Assembly: GCF_002812705.1 (NCBI RefSeq)
Contig: NZ_CP025030.1
Coordinates: 1,860,001-1,924,000 of the forward strand
Reading direction: 5' to 3'
Source: Achromobacter spanius
GTDB lineage: Bacteria > Pseudomonadota > Gammaproteobacteria > Burkholderiales > Burkholderiaceae_B
Length of the DNA: 64,000 bases
The position numbers were made by a program, and so were the translations under genes. The notes under the pieces are model-generated. The model searched no databases and was not told the DNA's origin. It worked only from the letters and a program-made list of their open reading frames with translations. Shown here one piece after another: positions 62,015 through 64,000 of the stretch; within the stretch, counting starts at the first letter, position 1, and each line of letters begins with the position of its first letter.

Positions 62015-62871
62015 GCCGCCCTTTTCAAAAGACCTTCCGGGCGCACGGCCAGGACCAGAATGAAGATGGCGAACAGCACCAGGTTTTGCAGTTGCATGGG
62101 CAGCACCAGCGACGACAGCGACTGGATCACGCCCACCGCCACGCCACCCACCACCGCGCCCATCACGCTGCCCAGGCCGCCCAGCACCACCGCCGTGAAC
62201 ATCAGCACGCTGAATTGCGCGCCGACCGTGGTGGATGCCGTGAGATACGGCAGGATGATGCCGCCGCCCAGGGCCGTCAGCCCCACGCCCAGGCCGAAGG
62301 CCAACTGATGCACGCGGTGGGTAGAGATGCCCGACAGCCGGGCGGCCATCGGGTCTTGCGCGGTGGCTCGCACGGCCATGCCCCACCAGGTTTTCTTCAG
62401 CACCCACCACAGCGTCAGCCCGGCCACGGACGCCACCACGAAAGCCAGCAGATACGGCGCGCTGAACAGAATGGGGCCCACGGCCAGCGCCGTCATCTGG
62501 TAGGACGTCTGCACCGAGCGGAACTCCGATCCGAACAGGACCAGCGCCAGGTTTTCCATGACGATCAGCAAGCCCACCGTCAGGAAAATCTGCGCCACGG
62601 CCGGCGCCTTCATCACCCGGTTGATCAGGAACTTTTGCGTCAGCACGCCCAGCACGAAGGCCACGGCGAATGACAGCAGCGACCCCACCAGCGGGTCCAG
62701 CCCCAGCAGTTTCCAGGCGAAGTACGCCACGAACATGCCCACCATCAGGAACTCGGCCTGGGCGAAGTTGACGATGGACACCACCCCGAAGACGAGCGTC
62801 AGCCCGATCGAGATCACCGCGTAAACGCCGCCCAGCAGAATGCCGTCCACCAGCGCCTGCAAGAATTGCAT
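62011..62871 (-). CDS. livH: ABC transporter permease, LivH type
   Basis: 286 residues, about 8 membrane helices, typical start MQFLQALVDGILLGGVYAVISIGLTLVFGVVSIVNFAQAEFLM and the GGLGSVMGAVVGG block near the C-terminus. Follows the receptor gene by 42 bp. Confidence 0.94.
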   Translation of the reverse strand: MQFLQALVDGILLGGVYAVISIGLTLVFGVVSIVNFAQAEFLMVGMFVAYFAWKLLGLDPLVGSLLSFAVAFVLGVLTQKFLINRVMKAPAVAQIFLTVGLLIVMENLALVLFGSEFRSVQTSYQMTALAVGPILFSAPYLLAFVVASVAGLTLWWVLKKTWWGMAVRATAQDPMAARLSGISTHRVHQLAFGLGVGLTALGGGIILPYLTASTTVGAQFSVLMFTAVVLGGLGSVMGAVVGGVAVGVIQSLSSLVLPMQLQNLVLFAIFILVLAVRPEGLLKRAA

Positions 62872-62913
62872 GACCTTCCCCCTCTGCTTTCTATCTTTCG
62901 CTCAAGGTGGCGT

Positions 62914-64000
62914 TCAGCCGGCGCTGATGACGCGGCCCTTGGCCAAGGCCTGCGGCCACACCGACACCAGCTCGTTGTTCTGCCACTGCACCATGACGGG
63001 CTGGGCCAGCGTGTTCAGGCCCTTGGCGTCGAAATGCACGCCGCCGCCCGACATCACGCCCGCCCAACCCTGGTCGTACTTCTTGGCGCGCAGGGCTTGG
63101 GTCACGGCCTCGGGCTTGTCGGACGCCGCCACCTCCAGCGCTTCGGCCAGCACCCCCGCGCACACGGCGTGTTCCAGCGCTTCGTGCGGCATGAAGGTGC
63201 CGAAGCGTTTGCGGTAGCGCTCGGTGTATTCGGGCGCCTGGTCGTAGTTGGCCGGCGCAATCGACAGCACCGCCTGGGCGTACTGGCCCAGTGCCTTGGC
63301 GAAGTCGGGAATGACGTAGCCCGCCGCGCCGCCCACCACGGGCACGGTCAGCCGTTGCTGGCGCATCACGCGGATGATCAGCAGGCTGTCGTTCAGATAC
63401 GAAATGGGGAATACGATCTGCGCGTCGGAGCCGCGCAGCTTGCTGATCAGCGGCGTCACGTCGGTGATGCCCAGCGGGTAGGCCTCGTCCAGCACGATCT
63501 GGGCGCCGGCCGCCTTGGCCGCGTTGCGCACGCCCACCGCCTGCGAGGTGCCGTAGGCCGTGTCTTCGTACAGCAGCGCAATCTTCTTGATGTCGGACGC
63601 GCCGGCCACAACCGACGCGGCGTAATCGTACTGAGCCTTGCCCAGCACCGAGCCCTTGGACACCACCTGGAAGATGTGCTTGAAGCCGCGCTCGGTGAGC
63701 ATGTCCGAGAACGACATGGTCAACAGCGGAATGCCACGGCGTTCGGTCACCTCGGACACCGCCAGCGTCAGCGACGAGGCGTACGCGCCGATGATGGCCA
63801 CGCAGCGGTTCTGCGTGATCAGGCGCTGCGCCACCGTAGCGGCGGTGGTGGGTTGCGAGGTGGCGTCCGCGATGATCAGCTTGAGCTTGGCGCCGCCCAT
63901 CGACTTGATGCCGCCCGCCGCGTTGATCTCGTCGGCGGCCAGTTCCAGCCCCTGGCGGGAATTGATGCCGAACTGCGCGTTGGCGCCGGACAGCGGCAGG
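62914..64000 (-). CDS. livK: ABC transporter substrate-binding protein, LivK type, 5' end cut by window edge
   Basis: The visible 361 residues start inside the mature protein (LPLSGANAQFGINSRQGLEL) and run to the stop; the signal peptide lies past 64000. Fold type I binding protein (ADEINAAGGI; YEDTAYGTSQAVGVRNAAKAAGAQI). The ligand is unknown; the hydrolases and GntR downstream suggest an ester, lactone or acid rather than an amino acid. Confidence 0.93.
   Translation of the reverse strand, partial: LPLSGANAQFGINSRQGLELAADEINAAGGIKSMGGAKLKLIIADATSQPTTAATVAQRLITQNRCVAIIGAYASSLTLAVSEVTERRGIPLLTMSFSDMLTERGFKHIFQVVSKGSVLGKAQYDYAASVVAGASDIKKIALLYEDTAYGTSQAVGVRNAAKAAGAQIVLDEAYPLGITDVTPLISKLRGSDAQIVFPISYLNDSLLIIRVMRQQRLTVPVVGGAAGYVIPDFAKALGQYAQAVLSIAPANYDQAPEYTERYRKRFGTFMPHEALEHAVCAGVLAEALEVAASDKPEAVTQALRAKKYDQGWAGVMSGGGVHFDAKGLNTLAQPVMVQWQNNELVSVWPQALAKGRVISAG

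Noticed and set aside
1..64000. tRNA, rRNA or prophage attachment sites
   Set aside because: No cloverleaf-like or rRNA sequence was recognised on reading, and there is no integrase; the only mobile element supported is the IS481-type insertion.

Overview
The window is GC-rich, densely packed proteobacterial DNA. Its gene content (a single-operon type VI secretion system, Bug-type solute receptors, IS481, many acyl-CoA catabolic genes) fits a Burkholderiales/Alcaligenaceae genome, probably Achromobacter or a close relative. The genus is inferred from the family mix; no rRNA or tRNA gene is present to confirm it.

Layout. (1) 1-21470, minus strand: one long T6SS operon read from tssA down to tssM (tssA-B-C-hcp-tssE-F-G-clpV-vgrG-DUF2169/pentapeptide-pentapeptide-DUF3540-DUF4150/PAAR-like-tssJ-K-L-M; tssM runs off the left edge). 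A large SARP/BTAD-AAA-TPR regulator (21824-25459) is divergent from it, with an exact 11-bp tandem operator candidate between them. (2) 25725-29430: a SulP anion transporter with a long leader, then three tandem 273-bp repeats, the third split by an intact IS481-family element. (3) 29507-33592: a small hypothetical gene, a fasciclin protein divergent from a MerR-type regulator, and a Tat-exported PhoX phosphatase with a clear PHO box. (4) 33757-43640: a TetR-controlled acyl-CoA degradation locus (solute receptor, enoyl-CoA hydratase, acyl-CoA ligase, TetR, MaoC hydratase, SDR, thioesterase, aldehyde dehydrogenase, thiolase). The same operator-like palindrome lies in both promoter regions. (5) 43759-51028: an ECF sigma / anti-sigma / caspase-Sel1 module with several exported or membrane proteins of unknown function. 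(6) 51152-56689: an HpsN-like dehydrogenase, SDR, LacI, Bug receptor and HpcH/HpaI aldolase operon with a perfect 16-bp palindrome in front. (7) 56694-64000, minus strand: a branched-chain-type ABC importer (receptor partial at the right edge) followed by GntR, an alpha/beta hydrolase and a metallo-beta-lactamase-fold hydrolase.

A recurring feature is short tandem repeats placed in gene junctions: 5 bp x 11 (tssL/tssM), 8 bp x 3, 273 bp x 3, 19 bp x 2, 14 bp x 2, 15 bp x 5, 9 bp x 12 and 14 bp x 5. Most fall exactly where translational coupling is absent, so copy number would change spacers rather than proteins.

The most novel-looking items are the sigma/caspase module with its nested dyads and ECF-like promoter, the SARP-type control of a T6SS with its matching 11-bp operator, the DUF2169-pentapeptide proteins beside VgrG, and the intergenic repeat families.
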